34,132 nucleotides of DNA from Candidatus Daviesbacteria bacterium RIFCSPHIGHO2_02_FULL_43_12 (lineage in GTDB: Bacteria; Patescibacteriota; Microgenomatia; Daviesbacterales; UBA10151): assembly GCA_001776775.1 (NCBI GenBank), contig MFDD01000003.1, positions 1-34,132 on the forward strand. The letters are read 5' to 3'. Every line of letters starts with the position of its first letter. Position 1 is the first letter of the stretch. Of the stretch, positions 14,965 to 23,359 are shown one piece after another. The notes below the pieces were generated by a model. The model was not told the origin of the DNA. It saw only the letters and a list, made by a program, of their open reading frames with translations, and made no database searches. Position numbers and translations under genes: made by a program.

Positions 14965-15771
14965 ATGTACCTTATTTTAGGAATAGGCGGGACGCATACC
15001 CGAATCGGACTTTCGATTGATGGCCAATCTATCATCCATTCCAGCAAAGTCTATACTAATAAAAATTTTGATCAAGCGATGGCAGAAATCAAACAGACGG
15101 TCGATGGCTTGGGGGTCCCTCGCGAGATCCAGCAAATAGTCGTGGGGGTGGCTGGAATTTTAAATCAGGATAAAAGATCACTTTTCCACTCCCCGTATCT
15201 GCCGGACTGGGATAATAAACCATTATCCGAGAGGATGTCTCAAATCTTCTCTGCTCCATGCGCCTTACATAATGATGCCGAGTTAGAAGGTCTCGCCGAA
15301 GCAACCAGAGGTGCCGGACAGACACATAAGATCGTGGGGTATCTTGTCGTTGGAACCGGCCTGGGAGGAGCTCGAATTGTGGAAGGTAAAGTGGACCAAT
15401 CGGCTTTCGGAATGGAACCAGGTCACCAGTTGCTGACATTAGACGAAGATAATTCTATCGAGGAGTGGGAACAGCTAGTTTCCGGAACCGCCATTGAAAA
15501 AATAACCGGACATAAAGCCAAAGAGCTTGATGATCCCAAGACCTGGGAGCTGTTGTCAAAACGGTTTGCGATTGGATTACATAACACCATTGTGCACTGG
15601 TCACCTAATATTGTGGTGATCTCTGGAAGTGTCGGTAAACGACTTGACCTGGAGGCGGTCAAAAGGACTCTGGCTAAGACTCTCACTATCTACCCTCACC
15701 TTCCGGAAATCGTCTTTGGGACTTTAGGAGACGAGGCCGCCCTACTCGGGGGCCTACAAGTGGCTACCTGA
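14965..15771 (+). CDS. ROK-family sugar kinase
   Basis: This 268-residue protein has the ROK/ASKHA fold. The N-terminal phosphate loop is GIGGTHTRIG (7-16), the catalytic Asp is Asp104 in HNDAELEGLAE, the second ATP loop is GTGLGGARI (130-138), and the substrate-binding ExGH motif is Glu151-His154. The Cys-rich zinc motif of many ROK proteins is absent. Glucose or a related hexose is the likely substrate, which would feed pgi in this window; this is an inference. TATACT lies six bases before the ATG. The 3' end overlaps the convergent SIMPL gene by eight bases. Confidence 0.88.
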   Translation: MYLILGIGGTHTRIGLSIDGQSIIHSSKVYTNKNFDQAMAEIKQTVDGLGVPREIQQIVVGVAGILNQDKRSLFHSPYLPDWDNKPLSERMSQIFSAPCALHNDAELEGLAEATRGAGQTHKIVGYLVVGTGLGGARIVEGKVDQSAFGMEPGHQLLTLDEDNSIEEWEQLVSGTAIEKITGHKAKELDDPKTWELLSKRFAIGLHNTIVHWSPNIVVISGSVGKRLDLEAVKRTLAKTLTIYPHLPEIVFGTLGDEAALLGGLQVAT

Positions 15772-16498
15772 CTTCGTAGGTCAGCGTAACATTTATCACT
15801 ATTTCATTGGACCCCGGCTGAACTTGAGTTGAGTCAGGTGATGCGGCCTTATCTATTAGCATTGATCTATATCCCGGCATTCCCGTATTGTTTTCCGTAT
15901 AGTTAATAACCTTACCTAGCTTAAATCCAACTGCTTTGGCAGCTTGTTCGGCTTTAGCTTTGGCAGCAGTGACTGCTTTTTGACGAGCTTCGGTCTCTGC
16001 CTCTGTCGTATCTTTATTGTCGAACCGTACCCCACCAATTTGGTTGGCCCCAGCCTTAGTCGCTGCATCAATAATTGAATTAACTTTAGCGATATCTAAA
16101 ACAGTCACTGCAAGATTAGTACTCGAGCTGTAACCGGTAATTTTTGGGCTACTACCGGCTGAATAGTCGTAAGTTGGATTGATAGAATAATTATCGGTTT
16201 TGACATCTTTATCGGATATTCCCAAAGCAAAAACTGCCTCCGTGACCTTATTAATCATTACATTCATCTGGTCTTTAACCGACTGAGCAGTCGCTCCTAC
16301 TACTTGTACTCCGAGAGTCAGGTGACCTTTATCCGGAGTAATCAAAGCCTTACCTTCTCCGGCCACCTGAAATCCATCAGCTTTATTGGTGGAGTTGACT
16401 ACAAAAGGAATCGGACCGGCTAGTTTAGTATAAACAAAGAGGCACAGAAAGAAAAAAATTACCGCGGCTGATTTATGAATTACTGGTTTCATATCCAT
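15764..16498 (-). CDS. Secreted or membrane-anchored SIMPL (DUF541) protein
   Basis: This 244-residue protein carries an N-terminal hydrophobic segment (about 9-27), then a SIMPL/DUF541 domain. Family features are GEGKALITPDKGHLTLGVQV, the helix VTEAVFALGISDKDVKTDNY, GYSSSTNLAVTV and the Ala-rich helix ARQKAVTAAKAKAEQAAKAV. Proteins of this family are periplasmic or surface-located and of poorly known role. Either Met1 or Met3 could start. TATACT lies 11 bases before the first ATG. A 7-bp tract (16510-16530) lies in the upstream gap. Confidence 0.88.
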   Translation of the reverse strand: MDMKPVIHKSAAVIFFFLCLFVYTKLAGPIPFVVNSTNKADGFQVAGEGKALITPDKGHLTLGVQVVGATAQSVKDQMNVMINKVTEAVFALGISDKDVKTDNYSINPTYDYSAGSSPKITGYSSSTNLAVTVLDIAKVNSIIDAATKAGANQIGGVRFDNKDTTEAETEARQKAVTAAKAKAEQAAKAVGFKLGKVINYTENNTGMPGYRSMLIDKAASPDSTQVQPGSNEIVINVTLTYEVR

Positions 16499-16509
16499 AG
16501 AACCTATTT

Positions 16510-16530
16510 AGTATAAAGTATAAAGTATTC
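16510..16530. repeat. Heptamer tract (3 units), intergenic
   Basis: AGTATAA, AGTATAA and AGTATTC follow one another on the plus strand. Read on the minus strand they supply the TATACT promoter box of the SIMPL gene. Confidence 0.6.
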
Positions 16531-16554
16531 GGGGTAAATAGCTTATTTTAAGGA

Positions 16555-17058
16555 TTACGCTGCGGAGTCTTTCAGACAGTCTTCATCTGTACAATTCGGG
16601 TCGTCACAAGCTGCATCTTTCCAGCGACCAGATAAGATTTTTTCTAAAAATAGGCCTTGTTCTTTGATGGTGTTTTCCGGAACAACTTTAAAAAACTGGC
16701 GTTTGGGAGTCCGGCTAATTTTTTCTTGAATAGAACAGACAACGGCCAAGCTAAGTGAGTGAAAAGCTTGATTCCCCCGCTCTTCGTTTAAAAATTCTAT
16801 AAATCCCACTAAACCCTCAACTCTCACTGCTACCCCTACTTCTTCTTGGGCTATTCTTTTAATAGCCTGCTCTACTTCTTCTCTAAACAGAACCGTTCCT
16901 CCGGGTAAATGCCACATGCCGACTGACGGTTCTTCCTCCCGCCTTAAAAGCAACACCTGGCCCTTGGGGTCCTGGATGATTAGATCCACACAGAGCCTGG
17001 GGACTTTTGAATAAACTTGTTTAAATTCCTCATAGCTAAACGGACGTTTTCTCGACAT
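16555..17058 (-). CDS. Nudix hydrolase with Cys-rich tail
   Basis: This 167-residue protein has a Nudix box starting at Gly54: G-x5-Glu60-x7-Arg68-Ile-Ala-Gln-Glu72-Glu73-Val-Gly75-Val. The Glu after Arg in the consensus is Ile here. A similar departure occurs in GDP-mannose mannosyl hydrolases, and the N-terminal layout (PRLCVDLIIQD, LLLRREEEPSVGMWHLPGG) also fits that group. The last 18 residues contain CDDPNCTDEDC, which could bind a metal and is unusual for the family. TAAAGT lies seven bases before the ATG. Confidence 0.85.
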   Translation of the reverse strand: MSRKRPFSYEEFKQVYSKVPRLCVDLIIQDPKGQVLLLRREEEPSVGMWHLPGGTVLFREEVEQAIKRIAQEEVGVAVRVEGLVGFIEFLNEERGNQAFHSLSLAVVCSIQEKISRTPKRQFFKVVPENTIKEQGLFLEKILSGRWKDAACDDPNCTDEDCLKDSAA

Positions 17059-17091
17059 GTCTTGTACTTTAACATTTTTAATTCTTTAGCA

Positions 17092-17832
17092 CTAGTATCC
17101 ATCAAAAGATTCGGTGCGGATATTAGTGCTGGGAACGCCTGCTGCATTTAGCATCATCCTCAGATCAAAGATCATGTCCGGGGTCCCGCAAAGATAAAAA
17201 ACCACTTGAGAAGTATTATCAATATATTTTTCTATCATCTCCATCGAGATATATCCGGTTTCAAAGTTTGTTGGTTTAGCTTTCCCCCCTTGGGGTGGAA
17301 AGCTAAAGTTGGATGAGGTAAAGGTAGGGATTGATTTAAAGTTTGAATTTTCTTTTTCCAGGTTTTGGAGCTCCTTTAAATAGGCTGCTTCTTCCAGAGA
17401 AAAATTAGAATAAAAGAGGTAGATTTTTTTATTAGATCGCTTATAAATTTCGTCTTTAATAATACTTACAAAAGGAACTACCCCCACTCCTCCTGCCAAA
17501 AAGACAGCTACTCTTTTGTCTTCTTCGGGAAGAATAAATCTACCAAATGGACCCTCGATAATCATTTCACTGCCTAACGGGAGCTCGGATACCCTATTTT
17601 TGAATTCACTGTCCCTGTTTCGGTAAACAAGTATTAATTGATCTTCCTGTGGAGCACTAGCTAAAGTCAGGGTCCGGAAACTATCATAATCAGCCAAATC
17701 TTTTTGACCAACTAACCCAAGGTCAATATATTGTCCGGCTAAAAACGAAAAGTTCTTTGGTTTTTCCAAGATTAGGGCAGTAGTACCTTGAGCAATAGTT
17801 TTCTTCTCTTGGAGATGGGTTTTGAAAGTCAT
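17092..17832 (-). CDS. Ferredoxin-NADP reductase-like flavoprotein
   Basis: This 246-residue protein has the FNR fold. The FAD-binding domain (1-100) contains FRTLTLASAP at 52-61, in place of the usual RxYS motif. The pyridine-nucleotide domain contains GGVGVVPFVSII (114-125) and the closing CGTPDM (215-220). No ferredoxin or iron-sulfur domain is attached, so it needs a separate electron partner. Residues 176-186 (FSFPPQGGKAK) are encoded by the palindrome at 17275-17307, located between the FKSIPTF strand and the conserved ETGYI. TAAGAT lies six bases before the ATG. Confidence 0.88.
   Translation of the reverse strand: MTFKTHLQEKKTIAQGTTALILEKPKNFSFLAGQYIDLGLVGQKDLADYDSFRTLTLASAPQEDQLILVYRNRDSEFKNRVSELPLGSEMIIEGPFGRFILPEEDKRVAVFLAGGVGVVPFVSIIKDEIYKRSNKKIYLFYSNFSLEEAAYLKELQNLEKENSNFKSIPTFTSSNFSFPPQGGKAKPTNFETGYISMEMIEKYIDNTSQVVFYLCGTPDMIFDLRMMLNAAGVPSTNIRTESFDGY
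17275..17307. repeat. 33-bp palindrome in frame inside the FNR-like gene
   Basis: TTTAGCTTTCC (17275-17285) pairs perfectly with GGAAAGCTAAA (17297-17307). The centre adds CCCC/GGGG pairs (17286-17289 with 17292-17295), leaving a single bulged T and a two-base loop. It encodes protein residues 176-186. Confidence 0.85.
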
Positions 17833-17876
17833 GTGTTTATCTTAAGCGTTAGTATGTTAAAAGAAAATGGAGTGGT

Positions 17877-18281
17877 TTACTCTGGGGTCCACATTAATTC
17901 AAGCTTAATTCCGTCAGGATCCAGAAAGAAAACTGCATAGTAACCTTTGGTATACTGAGGGTATTCGGCTGGACCATTATAGAGTATTGGTATTTTTTTT
18001 GGCAAAAGATAACTATGGTAAAGCTCGTCCACTTCGCTTTTTTGTTTAGCCCGAAAAGCGATATGCTGCATCCCTAGATGTTTTTCGTCATAAGGATCTG
18101 CAAGGTGGGGTTTGCCGACTTGGTGTAGCCATAAAGAAAAGTCTTTAAAAAACCAGCCGGCGTAGTTTTTACCAATATGAGAATTTTCCGCCCCTAAAAA
18201 ATTAAATAACGAATCATAAAACTTTTTGGAAGTTTCTAAATCCCGAACATTGATACCAATATGTCCAAATGAAATATTCAT
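17877..18281 (-). CDS. Glyoxalase/VOC-family protein
   Basis: This 134-residue protein has the vicinal-oxygen-chelate fold. Likely metal ligands are His7 (FGHIGINV), His73 (MQHIAF) and Glu128 (KLELMW), and the closing FFLDPDGIKLEL is typical. It could be a lyase, an isomerase or a metal-binding resistance protein; the substrate is not predictable. Its ATG overlaps the stop of the PAP2 phosphatase gene as ATGA, so translation is coupled. Confidence 0.85.
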   Translation of the reverse strand: MNISFGHIGINVRDLETSKKFYDSLFNFLGAENSHIGKNYAGWFFKDFSLWLHQVGKPHLADPYDEKHLGMQHIAFRAKQKSEVDELYHSYLLPKKIPILYNGPAEYPQYTKGYYAVFFLDPDGIKLELMWTPE

Positions 18282-18907
18282 TTCAAAGCTCTTGAACTAA
18301 TTTTAGCATAGACCCAAATCATTACTATTAACCAAGAGAGTCCTAAAATATAAGCTCCTAATACATCTGAAAACCAATGCACGCCCAAATATATCCGGGA
18401 AACTCCTATTAATCCAATTAAGGCAGCCAGCAGTGAGATTAATGCTGCCCTTAGCCAACGATTTTTTCTAAACTGAGTATAGACAATGAAAAATAAAAAT
18501 CCGTATAACCCGACATAAAACATCACATGCCCCGATGGAAAGCTATCCGATTTTTTAAAAATTCCCACGACATGTACTAAAGCCGGATCCGGGCGGGGTC
18601 GATTAATCAACAGCTTTAGAATTTGGTTTAAAAAAACCATCGAAGAAGCAGTAGCTGCAATCATCAGCGCGGTTTGCCATTTGTTTGCGGCCGCTGCTAC
18701 AGATACAAAAAACAAGACTAAAATAGATCCCCAGAACGGATCTCCGAGCTTACTAATAAACAGCATTACCAAATCAAATCCCGGAATTTGGATACTTTGA
18801 ATCCAATGAGTAATTACCAAATCAAATCCAAAGTAAGAGGAGTTGCGGACAAATAATGCCAGCACTGTAAACGTGGCTATTAAAAAGAGGTAAGTTTTTT
18901 TGAGCAT
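18278..18907 (-). CDS. PAP2-family membrane phosphatase
   Basis: This 209-residue protein has about six hydrophobic helices and the full acid-phosphatase signature: Lys98-x6-Arg105-Pro106, Pro124-Ser-Gly-His127, and Ser170-Arg171-x5-His177-x3-Asp181. Such enzymes remove phosphate from undecaprenyl pyrophosphate or phosphatidic acid at the outer face of the membrane. The adjacent uppP gene has the same chemistry, which suggests a role in lipid-carrier recycling; this is an inference. TAAATT lies six bases before the ATG, in the ten-base gap after uppP. Confidence 0.92.
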   Translation of the reverse strand: MLKKTYLFLIATFTVLALFVRNSSYFGFDLVITHWIQSIQIPGFDLVMLFISKLGDPFWGSILVLFFVSVAAAANKWQTALMIAATASSMVFLNQILKLLINRPRPDPALVHVVGIFKKSDSFPSGHVMFYVGLYGFLFFIVYTQFRKNRWLRAALISLLAALIGLIGVSRIYLGVHWFSDVLGAYILGLSWLIVMIWVYAKISSRALK

Positions 18908-18916
18908 GACCTAAAT

Positions 18917-19687
18917 TTATCTAACAAACAGCCAGAAAAGCAAAGCTATAATAATCCGGTAAACTCCAAAAGCAACCAGGCTGTTTTTTTGAATAAAGTT
19001 CAAGAAGTACTTCACCGCCAAAAGGGCAAAGATAAAAGAACCAACCAGGCCAACAGCTAAAACTAGCCACTCCTCCAAGTTAAACCCAAAGCTGTTTTTG
19101 ACCATATCTAAAGCTGTGGCAGCAATCATTGTCGGAATGGCTAACATAAATGAAAACTCGACAGCCGCTTGACGTTTAACCCCCAGCCACATCGCTCCTA
19201 AAATAGAGGCGGCGGAACGAGAAATTCCCGGTATGACTGACAAAGACTGGCAGCATCCAATCAAAAAAGACTGTTTTATTGATAAATCCGAAACCTCACC
19301 AGTAGAGGCCTTAGATTCTTGATGCGTTTTTTCAAACCAAATCATAATTAAGCCCCCGATAAATAACGCCACAACTACTACCATCGTGTTTCCCAAAAGA
19401 AGGTTTTTGATAATTTTGTATAATACCAAACCTACAACAGCTGTTGGTATAAAAGATGTTAAAAGATTTTTCCAGAGGCCCTTAGAACCCAAGATTTTGC
19501 GCCAGTATAGTAAAACCACAGCCATAATTGCTCCCAGTTGAATAATCACTACAAAGCTTTTGAGAAATTCGCTATCCTCGATAGCAAGTATTTTTGAGAC
19601 AAGTATCAGGTGTCCAGTTGAAGAAACGGGCAAGAACTCACTCAGACCTTCGACCAAGGATAATATTAATGCATCGAAGATACTCAT
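18917..19687 (-). CDS. uppP: Undecaprenyl-diphosphatase
   Basis: This 256-residue integral membrane enzyme releases phosphate from undecaprenyl pyrophosphate, regenerating the carrier for peptidoglycan and polysaccharide synthesis. Signature motifs are EGLSEFLPVSSTGHL (13-27) and PGISRSAAS (153-161) with Arg157. About seven to eight helices are visible. Its ATG overlaps the stop of the malic enzyme gene by four bases (ATGA). The length is typical of the BacA/UppP family. Confidence 0.95.
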   Translation of the reverse strand: MSIFDALILSLVEGLSEFLPVSSTGHLILVSKILAIEDSEFLKSFVVIIQLGAIMAVVLLYWRKILGSKGLWKNLLTSFIPTAVVGLVLYKIIKNLLLGNTMVVVVALFIGGLIMIWFEKTHQESKASTGEVSDLSIKQSFLIGCCQSLSVIPGISRSAASILGAMWLGVKRQAAVEFSFMLAIPTMIAATALDMVKNSFGFNLEEWLVLAVGLVGSFIFALLAVKYFLNFIQKNSLVAFGVYRIIIALLFWLFVR

Positions 19688-20832
19688 TTTTTGTTTGAAC
19701 TGGCGACAGCCGCAGAGATTGCCGGTACTACTCCTGGATCAAAGGGTCCGGGGATGATTTTATCAAAGGTAGGCTCTGGAACCAAGTCTGCCAAGGCCCA
19801 AGCGGCTGCCAGTTTCATCTCCCGAGTAATTTTCTTGGCCCCACAGCTTAACGCCCCCTTAAAAATACCCGGAAAGGCCAAGGAGTTATTTATCTGATTG
19901 GGAAAATCCGAACGTCCGGTTGCCACAACCCTTACTCCACCCTTTTTTGCTTCATCAGGCATAATCTCCGGAACAGGATTAGCCATAGCGAAAACTATAG
20001 AGTTAGCAGCCATCAGTTGGCAGTCGGCAGCTGTTAGCAGATTCGGCGCGGAGACACCAACGAAAACATCTGCATCCCGAAGAGCATCTTGCAATCTTCC
20101 TCTGACCTTATTTGGGTTAGTAATTTTAGCTAATGCTTCTTTGGAGGAATCCATATTCTCGATTCGTCCATCATAGATTACCCCTTTGGTATCGCAGACA
20201 ATTACTTCTTTAACCTGATCTATAATTAGCTTGGTCACGGCTACTCCCGCTGCTCCTGCTCCCGAGATAATCACTCTTAAATTTTTCATTTCCTTACCAA
20301 CTACTTTGACAGCATTCAATAGTCCGGCCAAAACAACCACCGCTGTGCCGTGCTGGTCGTCATGCATTACTGGAATCCCTAGGTCCTGCAAGCTGGATTC
20401 GATTTCAAAACAGCGGGGAGCAGAGATGTCTTCCAGATTAATGCCTCCAAAAACTGGAGCTAGCAAACGGACGGTTCGAATAATCTCCTGTGTATCTTGA
20501 GTGGCCAAACAAAGAGGAAAGGCATCAATATCAGCAAAGGTTTTAAAAAGGGCTGCCTTCCCCTCCATCACTGGCAACGCTGCTTCTGGCCCGATATTAC
20601 CTAACCCCAATACAGCTGAACCATCAGTAATCACAGCCACGGTATGACCCTTGAGCGTATACTGATAAGCTAAGGATTTATCTACCGCTACTGCCCTGGA
20701 AACTTCGGCTACCCCGGGAGTATAGGCAAGTGACAGATCTTCTTTATTTGTAATAGGTGACTGGACTAGTGTGGTAATTTTACCTTTAAATTTAGCATGA
20801 TAAGCTAAAGCTCTGGCCTTTAAATCTTCCAT
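19684..20832 (-). CDS. NAD(P)-dependent malic enzyme
   Basis: This 382-residue enzyme decarboxylates malate to pyruvate. Recognised motifs are [15 protein letters not shown] near residue 35, the conserved [20 protein letters not shown] stretch, the Rossmann loop [14 protein letters not shown], and [10 protein letters not shown] further on. It is the short form without the phosphotransacetylase-like tail found in long MaeB proteins. It starts at the base after the M16 peptidase stop and overlaps uppP downstream, so the three genes probably form one operon. The coenzyme preference is not evident. Confidence 0.93.
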   Translation of the reverse strand: MEDLKARALAYHAKFKGKITTLVQSPITNKEDLSLAYTPGVAEVSRAVAVDKSLAYQYTLKGHTVAVITDGSAVLGLGNIGPEAALPVMEGKAALFKTFADIDAFPLCLATQDTQEIIRTVRLLAPVFGGINLEDISAPRCFEIESSLQDLGIPVMHDDQHGTAVVVLAGLLNAVKVVGKEMKNLRVIISGAGAAGVAVTKLIIDQVKEVIVCDTKGVIYDGRIENMDSSKEALAKITNPNKVRGRLQDALRDADVFVGVSAPNLLTAADCQLMAANSIVFAMANPVPEIMPDEAKKGGVRVVATGRSDFPNQINNSLAFPGIFKGALSCGAKKITREMKLAAAWALADLVPEPTFDKIIPGPFDPGVVPAISAAVASSNKK

Positions 20833-22095
20833 CTACTTCAATAATTCCTTAAACTTTTCGGGATCGCCTATTGGACCGATCATTTCTAAATTGTATTTTT
20901 GCGGCTTAAATAAATCGATTGCAACTTGCTGGATGTCATCTGTCGTTACCTTATCTATTTTTTTAAGATAGTCCTCAAAAGTCTCCAGCTCTCTATCCAG
21001 CACAAACTTAGTCCCAAAATGTTCGGCTAAAAAATTGGTGGACTCAGACCTAAGAGCCAATCTACCTCTTTCCATCTCCTTGGCTTTTTCCAGCTCTGCT
21101 TTGGAAACAGCCTTTTTGGTAGTTTTTTCTAACTCTTCCCGGATCACACCGATGCCTTCGATCAGTTTTTCGACCTTTATCCCGGCAAAAGCAGTAAGAA
21201 CTCCGGCATCATGGTATGACGAATGAGAGGCTGATACATGATAAGCTAAACCTCTTTTTTCCCGAACCTCCATAAAAAGCCGCGAAGACATTCCTTCTCC
21301 TAGTATCGTTCCAAGAAGTCTGGCCGCGAAACGGCGATCATCGATCCGATCGTACCCTTCTACTCCCAGCACCAAATTAACCTGATCTGTGGCTTTATTG
21401 AAAATATGCACCCGGGGTTCATCTTGGCTTAGGCGGTGATAGGGCAAGAAACTGGCCTGTGCACCCTTGGGCAAACCCCCAAAGTATTTTTCGCCGAGAC
21501 TTTCGATATCATCCGGTAAATTACCAACATAAACTAGAGCCATATTATCCGCCCGGTAAAACTGCTTCATGTAGTCCAAAAAGTCCTGGCGTTTGAAGGT
21601 CTTGACTGTTTTCTCGTCTCCGGCGATCTGCCAACCTAAAGGCTGGTCTCCAAACTGCAGCTCTTCATATAAATCCCAGACATAACGGCTCGGCATATCC
21701 AGATACATCCGGATCTCTTCGACGATCACTCCTTTTTCTTTTTCGATCTCTCTCTGGTCAAAAAGGGATTCTTTGAGTTGAGAGGATAAAATATCACTGG
21801 CTAGCTCTACATGTTTGGCTGCTGATTTAATCCAGTAATAGGTTATTTCCTTGTCGGTAGCGGCGTTATTAACTGCCCCTATGCCATCGACGATACTGGC
21901 GATCTGTTCGGCTGAGGGGTATTTTTTGGAACCCTTAAAAAACATATGTTCCAAGAAGTGGGATATACCATTAGTAGCTCGAGTTTCGTAGCGGGAACCG
22001 GCTCCTACAGCGATCAGAGTTGTGACTGACTCCAGATGAGGGAGGTTGATGGTGATCAAGGTTAGTCCGTTTTGTAGGGTATGGATTTTATACAT
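20833..22095 (-). CDS. M16-family zinc metallopeptidase
   Basis: This protein of about 420 residues is an inverzincin peptidase (insulinase/processing-peptidase family). From the chosen start, the zinc motif HFLEH lies at 46-50 and the third ligand about 76 residues later in VIVEEIRM. The C-terminal domain has the usual RRFAARLLG...GMSSRLFMEVREKRGLAYHV segment. I start at 22095 (MYKIHTLQNG); a TTG seven codons upstream lies inside a TGNTATTCT promoter box, so it cannot be the start of the same transcript. The protein is short enough for a PqqF/YmxG-like cytoplasmic peptidase. Confidence 0.9.
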   Translation of the reverse strand: MYKIHTLQNGLTLITINLPHLESVTTLIAVGAGSRYETRATNGISHFLEHMFFKGSKKYPSAEQIASIVDGIGAVNNAATDKEITYYWIKSAAKHVELASDILSSQLKESLFDQREIEKEKGVIVEEIRMYLDMPSRYVWDLYEELQFGDQPLGWQIAGDEKTVKTFKRQDFLDYMKQFYRADNMALVYVGNLPDDIESLGEKYFGGLPKGAQASFLPYHRLSQDEPRVHIFNKATDQVNLVLGVEGYDRIDDRRFAARLLGTILGEGMSSRLFMEVREKRGLAYHVSASHSSYHDAGVLTAFAGIKVEKLIEGIGVIREELEKTTKKAVSKAELEKAKEMERGRLALRSESTNFLAEHFGTKFVLDRELETFEDYLKKIDKVTTDDIQQVAIDLFKPQKYNLEMIGPIGDPEKFKELLK

Positions 22096-22152
22096 AAAGT
22101 TTCTTAAGAATAGCAAAGTCGACCTTCCAGATCAATAGAACAGAATCTATCC

Positions 22153-22181
22153 TTGTCAGCTTTTATATCTGGATGTATAAT
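22153..22181 (+). promoter_or_regulatory. Promoter TTGTCA-17-TATAAT
   Basis: TTGTCA (22153-22158) and TATAAT (22176-22181) are 17 bp apart, and the ATG at 22189 follows after seven bases. It rules out a longer coding frame starting at the TTG at 22153, since that TTG is the -35 box itself. Confidence 0.8.
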
Positions 22182-22188
22182 ACTGAAC

Positions 22189-22647
22189 ATGGTAGACCAA
22201 GCACCACGAACAATAGATTTCCTAACAAATCACACAGTAGTAGTTCCTCCTCGAAAATATGGTGGACTACGCCCCCCTTTTCACCCTGGATCTTGGACTC
22301 TCGATGGACTAGGACCAGACGAAAGGAAGTTGTTAGAGCCTCTCATTCGTCCTTATACCGACGCTATGAGAGCTATCGCCGGAAGAACTAAAGATTACGA
22401 TCTTATAGCACTGGAAGAGAGAGTAAGGACAATTCTGGACGCTGCAGATAGAACTCGTCAACTCTTACCTAGATTTCTGACTAAATGTAAATTGGGTCGC
22501 CTTGAACATGAAACTTGTAGTCCAGGTATAGGCGTGGTGATGACTCTTAAACATTGTGCCATGGCCGCTGCTGAGCTTAGAGGGATCTCTCTTAGAGAAT
22601 ATCTACATCCCCGAAATCCCCGAACCAGAAGGGCTATTAAAATTTAA
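22189..22647 (+). CDS. Hypothetical protein, 152 residues
   Basis: The protein starts MVDQAPRTIDFLTNHTVVV and is not recognised. It is Arg-rich and soluble, with a helical middle part (about 50-95) and a Cys pair near the end (CKLGRLEHETC, then KHCAM). The position of the promoter predicts a leaderless mRNA starting at this ATG. It is an isolated plus-strand gene facing the minus-strand gene at 22732. Confidence 0.5.
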   Translation: MVDQAPRTIDFLTNHTVVVPPRKYGGLRPPFHPGSWTLDGLGPDERKLLEPLIRPYTDAMRAIAGRTKDYDLIALEERVRTILDAADRTRQLLPRFLTKCKLGRLEHETCSPGIGVVMTLKHCAMAAAELRGISLREYLHPRNPRTRRAIKI

Positions 22648-22683
22648 GGAAGAGGTGTCTCCTCCTCAAATTCCTAAGTTCTT

Positions 22684-22720
22684 AACTTTACCGATATCCG
22701 CCATAATCTTTAGTAAAGTT
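22684..22720. repeat. Inverted repeat between convergent genes
   Basis: AACTTTAC (22684-22691) pairs perfectly with GTAAAGTT (22713-22720) across about 21 nt, followed by ATTTT. It may be a weak terminator for the plus-strand gene. Confidence 0.4.
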
Positions 22721-22731
22721 ATTTTCCCGTC

Positions 22732-23037
22732 TTATCGGCTCACTTCCGTCTTTTTACTTATACGCCCTGTTCCTCGGCCCGAACGAGCACTGGACGCTTT
22801 TTTGCTAATTCTGACCTGATGGGCAACTGCTTGATAGCCTGCTTTAGCTTGTTCTGTTACTCCGGCCGCCGCCTGTTCAAGAGCAGACATCATCTCCTGG
22901 GCCCCCTTACTCAAAGATTGACGGGTTTTTTTGTCAGCCAAGGCAGCACCTGCTGCAAGTACTCCAGCTGTCAAAGCTACTCCTGTTGCTCCTCTGGATA
23001 TCATATGGGCAAATGAAGTGTTTTTTTTATTGGACAT
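22732..23037 (-). CDS. Small Ala-rich protein with a membrane segment
   Basis: This 101-residue protein has an Ala/Gly-rich hydrophobic segment at about residues 12-34, then an Ala/Gln/Lys-rich helix and a basic Ser/Arg-rich tail. The layout recalls YtxH-like or PhaF-like membrane-associated proteins, but this is only a resemblance. It is the one gene in the window with a near-perfect ribosome-binding site: AAGGGAGGTGA, four A's, then ATG. It is therefore probably highly translated and initiated in the classical way. A long gap of 322 bases precedes it. Confidence 0.55.
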   Translation of the reverse strand: MSNKKNTSFAHMISRGATGVALTAGVLAAGAALADKKTRQSLSKGAQEMMSALEQAAAGVTEQAKAGYQAVAHQVRISKKASSARSGRGTGRISKKTEVSR

Positions 23038-23054
23038 TTTTTCACCTCCCTTTT

Positions 23055-23127
23055 AGTGATGAGTAGTGAGTTTTGGGATTCGGGTAATTTTATACAATTT
23101 GCTTAAAACTCAAAACCAATAACTCAT
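23055..23127. repeat. Heptamer tract with inverted partner
   Basis: AGTGATG, AGTAGTG and AGTTTTG (23055-23075) form a degenerate 7-bp tract. The bases 23059-23075 match the reverse complement of 23111-23127 at 13 of 17 positions, so tract and partner could fold into a hairpin. Confidence 0.45.
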
Positions 23128-23241
23128 GGCTAACTGCGCAATGCAGTTGTAGGGTAGGACCGAGAAGTAGCGGATAGTTTTTGGTATATTTATTAGGCAA
23201 TTACCTAAATAAAAATTCTTGGTATCCTTGTCTTACTTCTG

Positions 23242-23277
23242 GGAATTTTTTAAGAAAGTAATTTCTTAAAATTTTCC
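23242..23277. other. 16-bp AT-rich hairpin
   Basis: GGAATTTTTTAAGAAA (23242-23257) and TTTCTTAAAATTTTCC (23262-23277) pair with about two mismatches around a 4-nt loop. No T-run follows on either strand, so an operator or RNA structure is more likely than a simple terminator. Confidence 0.6.
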
Positions 23278-23359
23278 TACCCCCAACCTGCAAACTTATA
23301 ATAGAGTTCTGGGATTAGAAACAAGCAAAAGAAGCGTAAGAATCAAGCAAGTAAACCTA

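Larger units (their letters stand above)
23038..23359. other. Long intergenic region with hairpins and a TATAAA box
   Basis: No gene is visible. The region holds a heptamer tract (23055-23075), a minus-strand TATAAA box near 23089-23094, a short hairpin AACTGC/GCAGTT (23132-23148) and a strong AT-rich hairpin (23242-23277). It probably forms the leader and control region of the gene at 22732-23037. Confidence 0.5.
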
